This document shows positions 48,761-60,215 of a DNA stretch of 64,000 nt, in pieces; position 1 is the stretch's first letter, and each line of letters begins with the position of its first letter. The notes under the pieces were generated by a model. It saw only the letters and a program-made list of their open reading frames with translations, searched no databases and was not told where the DNA came from. The DNA is taken from contig CM066730.1 in the NCBI GenBank assembly GCA_033961575.1, positions 131,568,023 through 131,632,022 of the forward strand. The letters run 5' to 3'. This stretch comes from Aselliscus stoliczkanus (Eukaryota > Chordata > Mammalia > Chiroptera > Hipposideridae). Made by a program: the position numbers and the translations under genes.

Positions 48761-49390
48761 ACTTTGGTTTTAGAGACAGAAGTTGATGAAGTTCTTACCT
48801 GATGGTCTCTACCTTCTTAGTGAAATAGGAGGCCATCTGCCTTGCCTAGGAAGGTAGAGGTCACAAAGAAAAATGTCTGCCAGGTGGCAACTTTCTCAGT
48901 AAATTTGATAGAATCCTAGCACAATGTCTTTCATGCAATACATTGAGGTAGCCAGTGGCCAAATGAACAAATAAATGTTCAATCATCAAATGATAATCTA
49001 TGCTCATAATAATAAGGTAGAATATATGCTCTCAGAAATAGAAATATGAAGTAGAAGTATGAAATATGCTGGTTTAAAGTAGACATTAAAGATTGAATCA
49101 AGAAATGACTGAAACACTTAATGTGGTCTTGGTACATTTTGCATTAAAAGACTAGATTTTTTTGTTCATGCAAAACAGTTAAGTTACACCATCCTATTAG
49201 ACCTGATTTTCCTTTGCTCTCAGCATTTATTTGAAGAGACACAAGCTACGCCCTTGGTACCCTTAGTATAACGATGAAAGCAAGCAAGTTAGTCTATGGT
49301 GTTTCCTCACCTCCACTTTCTTCAAGGGCTCTTCATCCATTAGGAACCATTGGCACATTGCCAAAGGCCAAGGGAAACATTTGCAAGCTA
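48761..49390. other. Intergenic, nothing recognised
   Basis: No exon or assignable repeat. Confidence 0.35.
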
Positions 49391-49408
49391 AAAAAAAAAA
49401 AAAGGATC

Positions 49409-49796
49409 CGGGCCAGCTCAGTGGCGCATTGGTTAAGAGCTGGTTTTGGGATGCCAGCGGCCCCAGTTAGGATCCCACGTATGAGGGCCAGTGACACTGC
49501 CCTCCACAGCTAGCAACAGCTCCACCTGGAGCTGGGCTGTGTGAGCCCCGGTGGCGATGTAGGCTGCAGCCCCTGCTGCAGTGGGCTGCCATAGGCTACA
49601 GTGAGTGGCCAGCAGCCAGCGTGAGCTGCCAATAGCTGTGGTGAGCGACATCCAGAAGCCTGCGACTGATCTGCCTCATCCGGGAAGAGCACAATGACGA
49701 TACCAACATGGGCCAGTGAAGCAACATCCTCCGCAACTAGACTGAAGAACAAAAAGACAGCAACTTGTCTGTTCCCCTCCCCAAATTCCCCAATTA
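49409..49796 (+). repeat. tRNA-derived SINE, long form
   Basis: gggccagctcagtggcgcat head, ctccacctggagctgggctg body and ccccaaattccccaattaaa tail. The duplication is A-run plus ggatcc on both sides (about 49391-49408 and 49797-49812). Confidence 0.95.
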
Positions 49797-49812
49797 AAAA
49801 AAAAAAAAGGAT

Positions 49813-50169
49813 CCAAAATATGAAAATAAAACTACAATAGTAAAACTAGTAACATCCTGTCAATTTCATTAACTGTCAAATTTAGTATTTGTAAAATTCT
49901 CACTGGCCCTTGAAAATAATTGGTTGGTTAGTTTTTCTCATTTCAGAAAAATTCATGATATGTACAGTGACTTGCCAGAAATCATATCATAACTAAATAA
50001 TTACTCATAGCAAAATAATTTTAAGCCAAAAACATAAAAATTATTTCAAATTAAAAGTGTGTGTGTGTGTGTGTGTGTGTGCATAAAATGGGATTTTTGG
50101 TGCATCTTAATATTTAGTATGTCTGATGTGTTGTTGAAGATGAAGGACGCTAAAAATAAAAGGTGTAGG
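49813..50169. other. Intergenic with (GT)n at 50057-50080
   Basis: AT-rich spacer with a GT microsatellite of 12 units. Nothing else recognised. Confidence 0.5.
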
Positions 50170-50305
50170 GGGGCCGAGAGGCACGGTGGTTGAGTGCTGG
50201 CTTGGGAAGCCAGCGGCCTCGGTTCGGTCCCACATATGAGGGCCAGTGACACTGCCCTCAAAAATAAATAAATAAATAAATTAATTAATTAATTAATTAA
50301 TTAAT
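50170..50305 (+). repeat. tRNA-derived SINE, short form (type B), with (TTAA)n tail
   Basis: gggccgagaggcacggtggt head, ggcttgggaagccagcggcc, and tail aaaataaataaataaataaa passing into taattaattaattaat. The duplication aaataaaaggtgtagg sits on both sides. Confidence 0.94.
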
Positions 50306-50321
50306 TAAATAAAAGGTGTAG

Positions 50322-51365
50322 GACACCTTACTCTTGAAAAAGACCTGCCTTCTATTCCCTGTCACAAGTAAGCAGCATGTCTCAGCTGGCCTCATATAAT
50401 TTATACCTTCCCCAAACTGGGAAACTCATTCACTGCAATATACTGATTTTTCCAGTTACTTACCATTCTATCTCTTATGGAGAAATAGAAGTTTTTGTTC
50501 CCAATAAATGAAATTGGTGAGAAATATGGGAGTCTCACTCACCTCCTTGGACTCATGTTTCAGGGAAACACAGATACTAAAATTCCTTCAGTTGTTTTCA
50601 GGGTATGTGAGAGGGCTGGTTCCTAGGTCTGAGAAGACAGCTTACAATGTTCAGCTGATCTATATTCTCTTCCAATATCTGTCCCCTACTTTCCTGTAAG
50701 AGACTCAGAGAGTCTGAGGCATTCGCACTGTGCTGACACTCTTCCTGCATCTCCCCTACCTGACATGCAACCTAAGGTTATGTGGTTCAGAACAAGCAGG
50801 CTATTTGCCTGCAGCCCACTGGCCCAGAAAAAGTCCTTTGTCACATTGGACTATCTACCTTGTGGGATGGATGTAAAATGTCTGGATGTAGCATAACAGC
50901 AGAGGGCATGCTGGAATGGAAAGGCAGTCTCAGAGGACCAGGAATTCACACCAGGGGCAATATATGGTGAAGGAAAGAGGGTAGAAAAGAGAGCTAAAAG
51001 AAATTAAGTACAAAATAATGTGAGCTTTTGACATAGGATCCTAAATCCTTGTCTTTTCATATGTTATTGTCTTTCTGTGATATTGATTGAATAATATACA
51101 ATATGAGAGAAATAGCATAGATTCTTTTGAGCTACGAAGAACCTTAATGTGGACATTGGTATTCTTTAGAAATATTGATGAAGTCAGTACTTTCTACAAA
51201 CCATACAACTTTTACACTTAAATGTCACTGGAACCCATTCAATTCACTGAGCAAAAATATATTGAATGAATAATCATCTACTCAATTTTAAAAATCAATA
51301 GAGGGAGTTTGGGTTAATATTCTGATCCTTGCCTCCACTCTGCCTCTAGCTATTGTTATTGCATT
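50322..51365. other. Intergenic, nothing recognised
   Basis: Moderate complexity, with a few 60-codon frames but no recognisable product or splice support. Confidence 0.35.
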
Positions 51366-51382
51366 AAAAACGTACTTTGTGG

Positions 51383-51504
51383 AGCCCACTGAGTGGCGCG
51401 GTGGTTAAGCGCTGGCCTGGGAAGCCAGCAGCCCCAGTTCGGTTCCCACATATGAGGGCCAGTGACACTGCTCTGGAAAAAAACAAACAAACAAACAAAC
51501 AAAA
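51383..51504 (+). repeat. tRNA-derived SINE, short form (type B)
   Basis: agcccactgagtggcgcggt head, then a tail of CAAA repeats. The 17-bp duplication aaaaacgtactttgtgg lies at 51366-51382 and 51505-51521. Confidence 0.95.
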
Positions 51505-51521
51505 AAAAACGTACTTTGTGG

Positions 51522-52069
51522 CTTTTAACTTTTATCATTGAAAAATGAAAATAAATTTGACCAGGTCCTCATAACTAACATTCTGTTCCCCAAGCTTAAC
51601 ATGGACCACCTGATCTCAAATGAAATTTTCAGTAATATTAATTAACTAGAAATATGAACTATTATTATGACAATAGGACCTAACCAGCTTGACGGCTTGC
51701 TGCTACTCTGTGTGACTAATTGCCTTCTAAGTGCCATATTACCAGCCTTGGATCATGGACCAATTTAATTTGAATGCAATTGATTACATAAATGTGAGCT
51801 CTTCACATTTACTGTCATTAAAATTATATCACAACAAAAAGAAAGAAAATAGATATAAATCAAGCTGAATGACCTTCACGTATGTTTCATGTCTGGTTCT
51901 CATATGGTAATCTTAAACTTTCTTCACTCACCTTTATCATACATTTAAAAATTCCTGGGATCCACACACACCTGGGAATTCTAAACATGTGACCTTCTAT
52001 CAAAAAAACTTGAATACCTTTACAGTTCTATGATTTATTCGATGATCTTCATAGTTTTATTTTTTACTT
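51522..52069. other. Intergenic, nothing recognised
   Basis: AT-rich. Any C1orf141 leader exon here is not identifiable by eye. Confidence 0.35.
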
Positions 52070-52085
52070 AAAACAGTAAAGGTGA

Positions 52086-52540
52086 GGGCCGGCTGAGTGG
52101 CGCATTGGTTAAGAGCTGGTTTTGGGATGCCAGCGGCCCCGGTTCGGATCCCACATATGAGGGCGAGTGACACTGCCCTCTACAGCTAACAACAGCTCCA
52201 CCTGGAGCTGGACTGTGTGAGCCCTGGCGATGGTGTAGGCTGCAGCCCCTGCTGCAGTGGGCTGCCATAGGCTACAGTGAGTGGCCGGCAGCCAGCGTGA
52301 GCGGCTGGCAGCCCGTGTGAGCTGCCAATAGCCGCGGTGAGCGACCATCCAGAGGCCGGCGACCGATCTGCTTCATCTGCGAAGAGCGCAATGACGATAC
52401 CAACATGGGCCAGTGAAGCAACATCCTCCGCAAGTAGACTAAAGAACAAAAAGACAGCAATTTGTCTGTTCCCCTTCCCAAATTCCCCAACGCTGTTCCC
52501 CTCTCCCAATTCCCCAATAAAAATCTTTAAAAAAAAAAAA
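52086..52540 (+). repeat. tRNA-derived SINE, long form
   Basis: gggccggctgagtggcgcat head, full GC-rich body, tail ccaattccccaataaaaatc. The exact 16-bp duplication aaaacagtaaaggtga lies at 52070-52085 and 52541-52556. It ends about 100 bp before the first C1orf141 coding exon, in the gene's orientation. Confidence 0.96.
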
Positions 52541-52654
52541 AAAACAGTAAAGGTGACTCTCTTAATTTATGCCTAAGTAATCAATTATATGTTGAATTGT
52601 TTTAGAGATTCTTTCCTTTTCCTCCTTTTTAAAATAGGAATTTACTGACTGACA

Positions 52655-52729
52655 ATGACAGAAAAAATCTTAGAGAAGTTAGATATTCTCGATGAGCAAG
52701 CAAAGATACTCTTGGCTAGAAGAATAAAG
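52655..52729 (+). CDS. C1orf141: C1orf141 orthologue, first coding exon
   Basis: The exon runs from 52638 (after acceptor aaaatag) to 52729 (before donor gtttgt). The ATG at 52655 is preceded by an in-frame TGA within the exon, which fixes the start. It encodes [20 protein letters not shown] then ARRIK, 25 residues, phase 0 at the end. This matches the N-terminus of human C1orf141 as I recall it ([20 protein letters not shown]...). The protein has no known domain or function. The segment looks helical and charged. The gene is divergent to IL23R, which is its neighbour in human too. Confidence 0.9.
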
Positions 52730-52924
52730 GTTTGTGAAAATCAAAGCTATCGTTTAAAATGTGAATAATTGTTTTTTAATGATGCATTAATACAAAGATA
52801 TAATTTGTAAAAAACAATTATATTACTTGAAAGAGTTATCTATGTATGTGAATACTATAAAGAATTAATTAGATATATAAGATAACTTCTTCATAGCTGC
52901 CATATGAGAATATGAGATATCTTA

Positions 52925-53545
52925 TCTGATAAGGGGATAATATCCAAAATTTATAAAACTCTCATGAAACTCAACTCCAAAAAAACAAACAACCCAATTA
53001 AAAAATGGGCAGAGGATATGAAGAGGCATTTCTCTAAAGAGGACATACAGATGGCCAACAGGCATATGAAAAAATGTTCAAGCTCACTAATCATCAGAGA
53101 AATGCAAATAAAAACCACAATGAGATACCACCTCACTCTGGTCAGAATGGCTGTCATCAATAAATCAACAAACAACAAGTGCTGGCAAGATTGAGGAGAA
53201 AAGGGAACCCTGGTGCACTGTTGGTGGGACTGCAGATTGGTGCAGCCATTATGGAAATCAGTATGGGGGCTATCTCAAAAAACTGGAAATGGAACTGCCG
53301 TGTGACCCAGCAATTCCACTCTTGGGTATCTACCCAGAAGAATCCAAGACATTAATTCGAAAAAATATATGCACCCCTATGTTTACTGCAGTGCTATTTA
53401 CAATAGCCAAGACTTGGAAACAACCGAAATGTCCATCGGTAGATGACTGGATTAAGAAACTGTGGTACATTTACACAATGGAGTATTACTCTGCTATAAA
53501 GAAGAATGAAATCATACCATTTGCAACAATAGGATTGGATGCCCA
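52925..53545 (+). repeat. LINE-1 ORF2 fragment, relatively young
   Basis: ORF2 C-terminal sequence with few breaks: [20 protein letters not shown], then CDPAIPLLGIYPEES, WKQPKCPSVDDWIKKLWYIY and TMEYYSAIKKNEI. One or more frameshifts and a stop separate the pieces. It stops about 53545, before the usual ORF2 end and 3'UTR. It lies in C1orf141 intron, in the gene's orientation. Confidence 0.9.
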
Positions 53546-54480
53546 AGAGTGTGATTTCTGGTGCAATCTGTCTCTTAAACTCAACAAGGTGAAGGTCACA
53601 AGGTTTGGTTTGAGTTGTCTCTCACTGTGCTTCAGCCTGAAAACTGCCTCCAGTAAGGAAGCTGGGCTATTGTAGGATTTACCTCATTTGTTTCCCATTT
53701 TCAGGGATCACGGTCCTGCTCTGCTTGTTTTCTAATGCCTGCTTACAGTTGTTATCATATATTTTGTCTGTTTTTCTGGCTGTTTACAGCAGGAAGGCAA
53801 TTCCTGTAGTGCTTAATCCTTCTTTGACAGGGATAAAATTTCCTATATACTTTGACTTGCTTTCACATTTTTTCTCTCTCCATTTCTCTGTGCTGTGCTC
53901 TGAGAGAATTTTTTAGAGAAACTTTCTGGCTCCTTAACTCACTCTTTAGCTATATCCTTTTTCTGCTTCGGTCCATCTATATAAATATTTGAACAAAGTC
54001 CTCCTTTGATTGCTTTCTTCACTCTATTTATGGCCCATACAATTAGTTGAACATTGACGTGATTCACCACGTGCATGGTGACAGAGAGAGGAACAGGTTG
54101 TAGAGACCGGCCTGCTATGTTTCCAATAACTCTACGTATCAATATTGTCTTTGCTAAATGTATAGGTTGTTCTTAAATTCTGAACTTTAGAATTAGGAGG
54201 GAAACCTCATGATTATCTAGTCCAACACTCTCATTTCATAAACGGGAAAAGAGCAGCTCATGTCACACAGCACTGGCATAAAAGAAGTTGGTACACAAGG
54301 CCTCCAACTTTCGTCTGTATTGTTTTCCCATTATTGACCACCATGTAAATTGTGTGCATATGTGTGTGGGTGTGAGTGTGTGTGTGTAAAGTGAGGTTAT
54401 TTTTGTCCTTTCCACACAAGATTTTCCCTATATGAATAGTATTCTTTTTTTCACTGTGTTATACTTTGGCTTTATTGCAG
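53546..54480. other. C1orf141 intron after the L1
   Basis: From 53546 the sequence is no longer L1. About 53546-53900 has repeat-like text (gtttgagttgtctctcact, gctgtttacagcaggaagg) of a family I cannot name. At 54190-54320 there is a decayed MIR-like piece. TG repeat at about 54357-54386. Confidence 0.4.
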
Positions 54481-54641
54481 AAAAACTATCTTCAGAGTCA
54501 CATAAAGGAAAAGACTTTTGTTACACCCTTGACATTTGATTGTCAGTCGGAATTTGAAGAGGCTGTTATCACTATATCCACATCTAAGACATTACCAGAG
54601 AGTACAGAAAACAAGTCACCTGATATTAAAAAACCAAAAAG
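54481..54641 (+). CDS. C1orf141: C1orf141 orthologue, second coding exon
   Basis: A 161-nt exon with acceptor tttattgcag and donor gtaacc. It starts in phase 0 and ends after two bases of a codon. It encodes KNYLQSHIKEKTFVTPLTFD then CQSEFEEAVITISTSKTLPE and STENKSPDIKKPK. TPLTFDCQSEFEEA aligns with PLTFDFQLEFEEA in the human protein as I recall it. It is low complexity and Ser/Thr/Lys/Glu-rich, with no recognisable domain. Confidence 0.9.
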
Positions 54642-54957
54642 GTAACCATCATAACTACTTCAAACTTTCAGTTTGGAGTTTTAAAGCATTGCTTTAGATT
54701 TGTCTTAGATTATGCAGTCTATATTAAATGTAAGCTTTGTCAAACATAGGTATATTTCATAATGGTTATGAGTTATAACAGACTAGATTATCATTTTGAA
54801 TATTCCTAATTTGTAAAATATTTATGACAATATTTCACCATTGTACATGGTAATTGCAGAGAATAATTACAATTCTGAATTTTTAAAGACTTTCCTTGAG
54901 CTGTATTATATTATCACAAATTAACGTCCGGATTTATTTCAAACTTGAACCAATATG

Positions 54958-55001
<44 letters not shown>

Positions 55002-55565
55002 CATCTAGAAAATTAAGTAAGGAAATTTCTCTGGGTACTTACAAGGAGTAGTCTGAATATGTTATGCTTGCTCTCTTATTGGCATTATATACTCAATATA
55101 GTACATAAACACTGTATACGTATATGCAATGCTATATAATTTTCTGGGCATTAGAAATGTAGAGGAGAGCCCAGAAAAAAGAAATACTACAATGTAGAAT
55201 CAATAGGACCTCTCTGAGCTTCTCTCTTTTCCTCACTCTTGGTATCCTAATTTCTTACGACTTTCAGGGCACTCTCAGATATCTTTAAACAAATGTTTTC
55301 ACATTTTGTCTACTTTTTCTAGATGTTCTCAGGAGCACAGCTGGTCCAAACCACCTAGTCTTCTATGTCCAGAAGTGAATCCTAAATTGCTATTTAATAT
55401 AATACTAAATTTCACTCATACTGGAAAAATTCTCATTCTGATACAACCAATTGTTTTCTCTAGGGCACTAAACTAAATTCAGGTAAAAAAACAAACAAAC
55501 AAAACTCCTTACTTTTGTTTATCTTTGTTAACAATAGCTCTGCTATCACATGCTACTGTAAATTT
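54642..55565. other. C1orf141 intron with (CA)n at 54961-54999
   Basis: CA microsatellite of about 19 units. No other element identified. Confidence 0.6.
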
Positions 55566-56070
55566 CCATTTATTAATTTTATTCTATTAGTATTTATTGA
55601 GTGACTGTTGTGCTCTGGGAATACAACAACAGTGAGGTTGGGGCGTGAGGGGAGAGAAGGGATTCAGGAAAGTGAAGGGGAACTGGCAAACACCACTTGC
55701 TGCAGAGAGATTCCTAACATAAGGCTTATCTCCTAGAGGAGGTGGCACCACAGGGGAGAGGTAATGAAGAGGCAACAAGTTTTAAAAGAGGGAAATATGT
55801 TCCACGCCAAACAATAATATGAACAAAGGGCTAGCCAGGAGCAAAGAAAGCCCAGTTCATTTGAGGAGCCAAAAGAAGTTCAGCGTGGCTAGACTTGAGT
55901 GGGATATAGGGCAGAGACTGCAGATGGGGCTAAAGAGTTGAGGCTGAAGAGGGAAGGGAAGGCTAGGTCACCCAAGGCCTTAGGAGCCTGGGAAAGAATG
56001 TTGGCCAATCCCCTAACACAGTGAGGATCCACTGAAGGGTTCAAACAGGACAGCACAGATGCAGATTTAG
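55566..56070 (-). repeat. L2 remnant, antisense
   Basis: gtatttattgagtgactgtt (antisense L2 tail) then ggagccaaaagaagttcagc, cacccaaggccttaggagcc and gatccactgaagggttcaaa. Confidence 0.7.
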
Positions 56071-56559
56071 ATTTTATAGAAATATTGCACAGCAAAAGAA
56101 GTCATAAAAAATTATAAGGGCTCCTCAGAACATCTGACCCTTTGATAATACAGGCCTAGTGTCTCCAGAAACTGCCTCTTCCAGGAAGCAACACATCTTT
56201 CAGTGAGTCCTTTTCTAGTCATACCAAAATAATTGCTTAAAAAGCAGAGCATAAGGCAGAAAGTTTCTATCTTCATATCAAGACCGACATGCTTGTTGCA
56301 ATTGGTTCTGTTGGATAGATTCATTTCCTCCAAATCTTGAGATGCAGCTCCTGGACTTCTAATTCATGTTGATTATAACTAATATATGACTCTCCTCCAG
56401 TACTCACAAACCTCACTTCTACACTGAGGCAAGACATCATATGTAATTCATATAGCATTCAGCTTAGCCTAAACTCTACATCATCACTGCCACCTCCTGG
56501 ACCAGAGACTTTCCATTAACTGCATGCTTCTTTCTTTTTTGACCTGTAGCCTCTTGCTA

Positions 56560-56866
56560 TTCATAGTGTGGTCTTCCATCTAGCAGCATCAATATCGCCT
56601 GGGAGCTTGCTTGGAAATGCAGAATCTCTGACCCAGACGGAAGCTGCTTCAGCAAGACCACACAAATGGTTCCTATGGACTCTAACGCTTGAGAAGCACT
56701 GCTCTAGAATAGTGGTTCTCAAACATGGAGGGCTCGTTGAAGCCTCCAGGTTGCCAAGCTCCACTTGCAGAGTTTCTGATTTAGTAGGTCTTGGCTGGAG
56801 CCTGATAATTTGCCTGTCTAGTAAGTTTCCAGGTAATGCTGAGGCTGCTGGTCTGCATACCACTGT
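56560..56866. repeat. Two MER5-type hAT elements, head to head
   Basis: An antisense copy (about 56560-56702: atcgcctgggagcttgcttg ... cgcttgagaagcactg) is followed 8 bp later by a sense copy (about 56711-56866: agtggttctcaaacatgg, gagtttctgatttagtaggt, ggtctgcataccactg). Together they form an imperfect inverted repeat. Confidence 0.82.
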
Positions 56867-57034
56867 ATGAGTCACTGCTTTGGCTTAGGTCCCACTCTAA
56901 TCATGCTGCCTAATACCAACATCTGTACCATTTTTCCCCTTCCCTTGCTGAATATGACAGCAACACTCAACCTGGTGCTGTGATCACCTGATTGATGAAA
57001 ACTGCCCAGGTTTGTTTGTAGCTGAGCTTTGCTT

Positions 57035-57190
57035 TCAGAGTAGTAATTTTCAAACCCGGCACATCAGTATTACCTGGGGAGCTTTAAAATAATTGGATTC
57101 TACTTTAATTAGTTTGGACTGGAGCCCAAGCATTACTATTTTTAAGATCTCCCAGATGATTCTTAAATAAAGCTAGGATTGAGAACCATT
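57035..57190 (-). repeat. MER5-like hAT remnant
   Basis: tattacctggggagctttaa and ggattgagaaccatta. Diverged. Confidence 0.6.
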
Positions 57191-58589
57191 AAAATTCTTA
57201 GGGCTTCTTTCTCAGTTACTCCCAGAGACATCTTTTCCATGTCACTATTAGCTTAGGATTTCATTTTTCTTGGATAAGTGGGAACTGATAAAGGGGATGG
57301 TGACAAGAAACCAAAATTTGCTGGAAGGATCTTCTTAGGATTACATTCCTGATAAAACAGAGAGTTTTATAATCTTTCAAAAATATCCCTCAGTCTTTTC
57401 CCTATATTGTCCTTAAGATTTCTCAGTAAATACCTAACCTACTCTTCCCTGCACCTTCTTATAACTGGACCTTTTACAAAACAGCCATGTTCATTTGAAC
57501 AAAAGTCCCTTTCAAAAATTATTTAGAATAAGGAAAAATTTTGAAAGGAAGATGAAATGAGTTCTCCATTACTTAAACATTCAGTACTGGATTATCATGT
57601 GAACACGGCAATTATACCACATCTAAAGTAGTAAGAAGCGCAAGTGGACAGATTAAGAATATTTTCCTTTAGATTAGTAGGGGCTTCTCATTAGAAGAAT
57701 TATTTTCCTAAAAGTATATCCACACTGAGACCTGTCAAAAGACTATTCCTTTTAGAAATATTTTTATGACAGAAGGATAAACTTGCATACAGAAAAAAAA
57801 TGATTAAATATGCATAGAGATTACAGTTGTAGCCTACAGTGAAACTCAATTGGCCAAATTCTTCTTCCTTTAGTTCAATACATGTCTTATACTCTGTGTG
57901 ACATTAGCTTGGCATAGAGAGTAAGAGGATGGAGTTTATGGACCAGCTGCAGATTTGTATCCTAGCTTTGCTTCCAACTCACTGTGATCTTGGACGAGCT
58001 TTATAACCTCTTTGTGCCTCAGTGGGGATAATAATAGCATGTATCCCATAGGGTTGTTGTCAGAGTTAAATGGATTAATGTATGTGAAAAACTTAAAATA
58101 GTCCAACCTACAGTAGAAACTCAAAACAACAATGACAACAAAACCCAACAACAAAAATATAACCTGTATTTTTGCAATATTTAGTCATGTATTCTAATCC
58201 TTAAAAAGAAGATAGTAATGAGATAGGTTTGGGCCATGTTTTCATGTGGCAATCACTTCCAAAATTTTAGGTAAAGTGTGACTTATAATAGGTAAATGGG
58301 ATGGGGTGGGGTGGGACGGGGTGGGAGGAGGAAGGATAGAGAAGAGGGAGACATTTGAATGAGTAGAAACAGATTCATGCCTTGCTTGCGACTACCCACA
58401 CAGTTTCTCACTTACATGGACACAGACTCCTTTAATGCCTTGTGAAATTTCTGGGAAGATAACAGCCACATTTCCTCCAACTCTCTGTGGGGAGAGTTTC
58501 ACTGTTGGGCTAAACACTTTCCCTTCTCTGCAGCTAAAAGAGGACTCCCATTTATTGCTCATACCTGGAGAAATCTGAGACTCTATAGC
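57191..58589. other. C1orf141 intron; MIR at about 57920-58100, G-rich tract at 58298-58325
   Basis: Sense MIR: ctcactgtgatcttggacga, gcctcagtggggataataat, gggttgttgtcagagttaaa. The G-rich tract has five runs of three or four G (gggatggggtggggtgggac, ggggtggg) and could form a G-quadruplex on the sense strand. Confidence 0.65.
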
Positions 58590-58765
58590 AGGGTTTCTGA
58601 ACAGTGGCTGCTCACTTGAGAACTTTGGAAAAATATGCTAATCCCTACCCTAGTGGTTATGATTTTACTGGTCCCCACTAGTCTGGCATAGACATTTTTT
58701 CAAAGCACCCCAGATGATTCTAATATAGAGCTAGAAGTTTGAGAGCCATTTCTAGTGACCTCTTG
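58590..58765 (-). repeat. MER5-like hAT remnant
   Basis: caccccagatgattctaata and gtttgagagccatt at the right end. Very diverged. Confidence 0.5.
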
Positions 58766-59094
58766 ATTTGTCACTCTCTCAATCAAGAGACCCTCCTATG
58801 ACAGCTTATTTACCCTGATGCACTGCAAAAGAATATTATCTCTCATTGCCTATTACTTGAGTCACAAATTCCCTGACCTCTATAGGCGCTGAAGGAATGC
58901 ACACTTACTGAAATGAGTAGTCAAGGAGAAATCACAGGGGGACTCGGACGAAGGAGAGAGATAAAGACAATCAGAAGAGGTGATTCCAAATAAGGCATAT
59001 TTATGAGAGAAAACAGAAGAAAGCTGTAGAAAATATGTATCTTAAAGATAGATATAATCAGGAAAAAGGATTTTAAAAAAGCATTTATGATTTC

Positions 59095-60215
59095 TGGTCA
59101 AGATGGCAGAGTAGGTAAACACTGTGCTTACCTCTTCTCATGACCACATCAAAATTACAATGAAACTACAGAGCAGCCATTATTGAAAATCGCCTGAAGT
59201 TGAGCTGAACCGAAGTCCTACCTCTAAGGACATACAGAAGAAGCCACCTGAATAAATAACTCAATTGATTTCCTATAAATCATGTTAAGTATGCATTTAT
59301 TGAAGGACACCCCACCCTGACAAAAAGCTGTCATTTCCCAATATTTGCACCAAACTTTGGTTTTCCTCTCATAAGCACACTAAATCTTTAAAATCATTTT
59401 GCAAAATTAATATGTCTAACGCCTCTCAAAAGAATGTTAAAATTATCATAATTTGAGAAATTGAAGAGAAAAAACAGGCAATATAAAGACACAATATTAG
59501 TAATGAGGAAGGAGCTATAACTATGGATATAGAAGAAATTAAAATAATAGTAATGAGTACTTTGTATAACTAAGCTGCTTTGAAAAATGCGTGTAACAAT
59601 GGAAGATCTTCTGAGAAAATATAAATGGGGAAAATAGCCTCAACAAGTAAAAGGAAACATAAAAAAATCAATACCTATAGACATTTTTGAGAAAGTAGTC
59701 AAAGAACTGTCTTTTATAAAAGCACCACTGTAAAGCTGTGTCATAGTGAGTTTCTTCAAAGTTTTAAAGAATTATTTAGATGGTTTCTGAGTATAGGCAA
59801 AAAAGAAATAGTTCCAATTTAATATATATATATCTGATCCTCAAGTCTGACCACACGAATTATAAAAACATTGATAAATATAGATTTTTTTATAACTAAA
59901 ATAAAATATTAGTTTAACTGTTTCACCTGTGTTAGGCTGTTTTTTTTCTAAGAGAGCATAGGTCTTAAAAGTTCTCATCACAAGAAAAAAAAATTGTAAT
60001 TGTGTGGTGATAAATTTTAACTGAACTTGTGGTAATCATTTTGTAATATATACATATATCAAATCATTATGTTAAACACCTAAACTAATATAAGGTTTTA
60101 TGTCAATTATGTCTCAATTTAATAAAAAGCCTTTCATCAAATCATTGTTATACACCTAAAATTAATGTAATGTTTTACATCAATTATATCTCAATTTCAT
60201 AAAAAGCTTTTCCTA
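59095..60215 (+). repeat. L1 pieces: 5'UTR start and two 3' tails
   Basis: 59098-59250 is an L1 5' end (caagatggcagagtaggtaa, cacatcaaaattacaatgaa), related to the one at 20862. 59950-60120 and 60121-60215 are two adjacent L1 3'UTR tails (aacacctaaactaatataag; atacacctaaaattaatgta), each ending in a short A-tract. The middle is diverged and not confidently L1. Confidence 0.65.
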
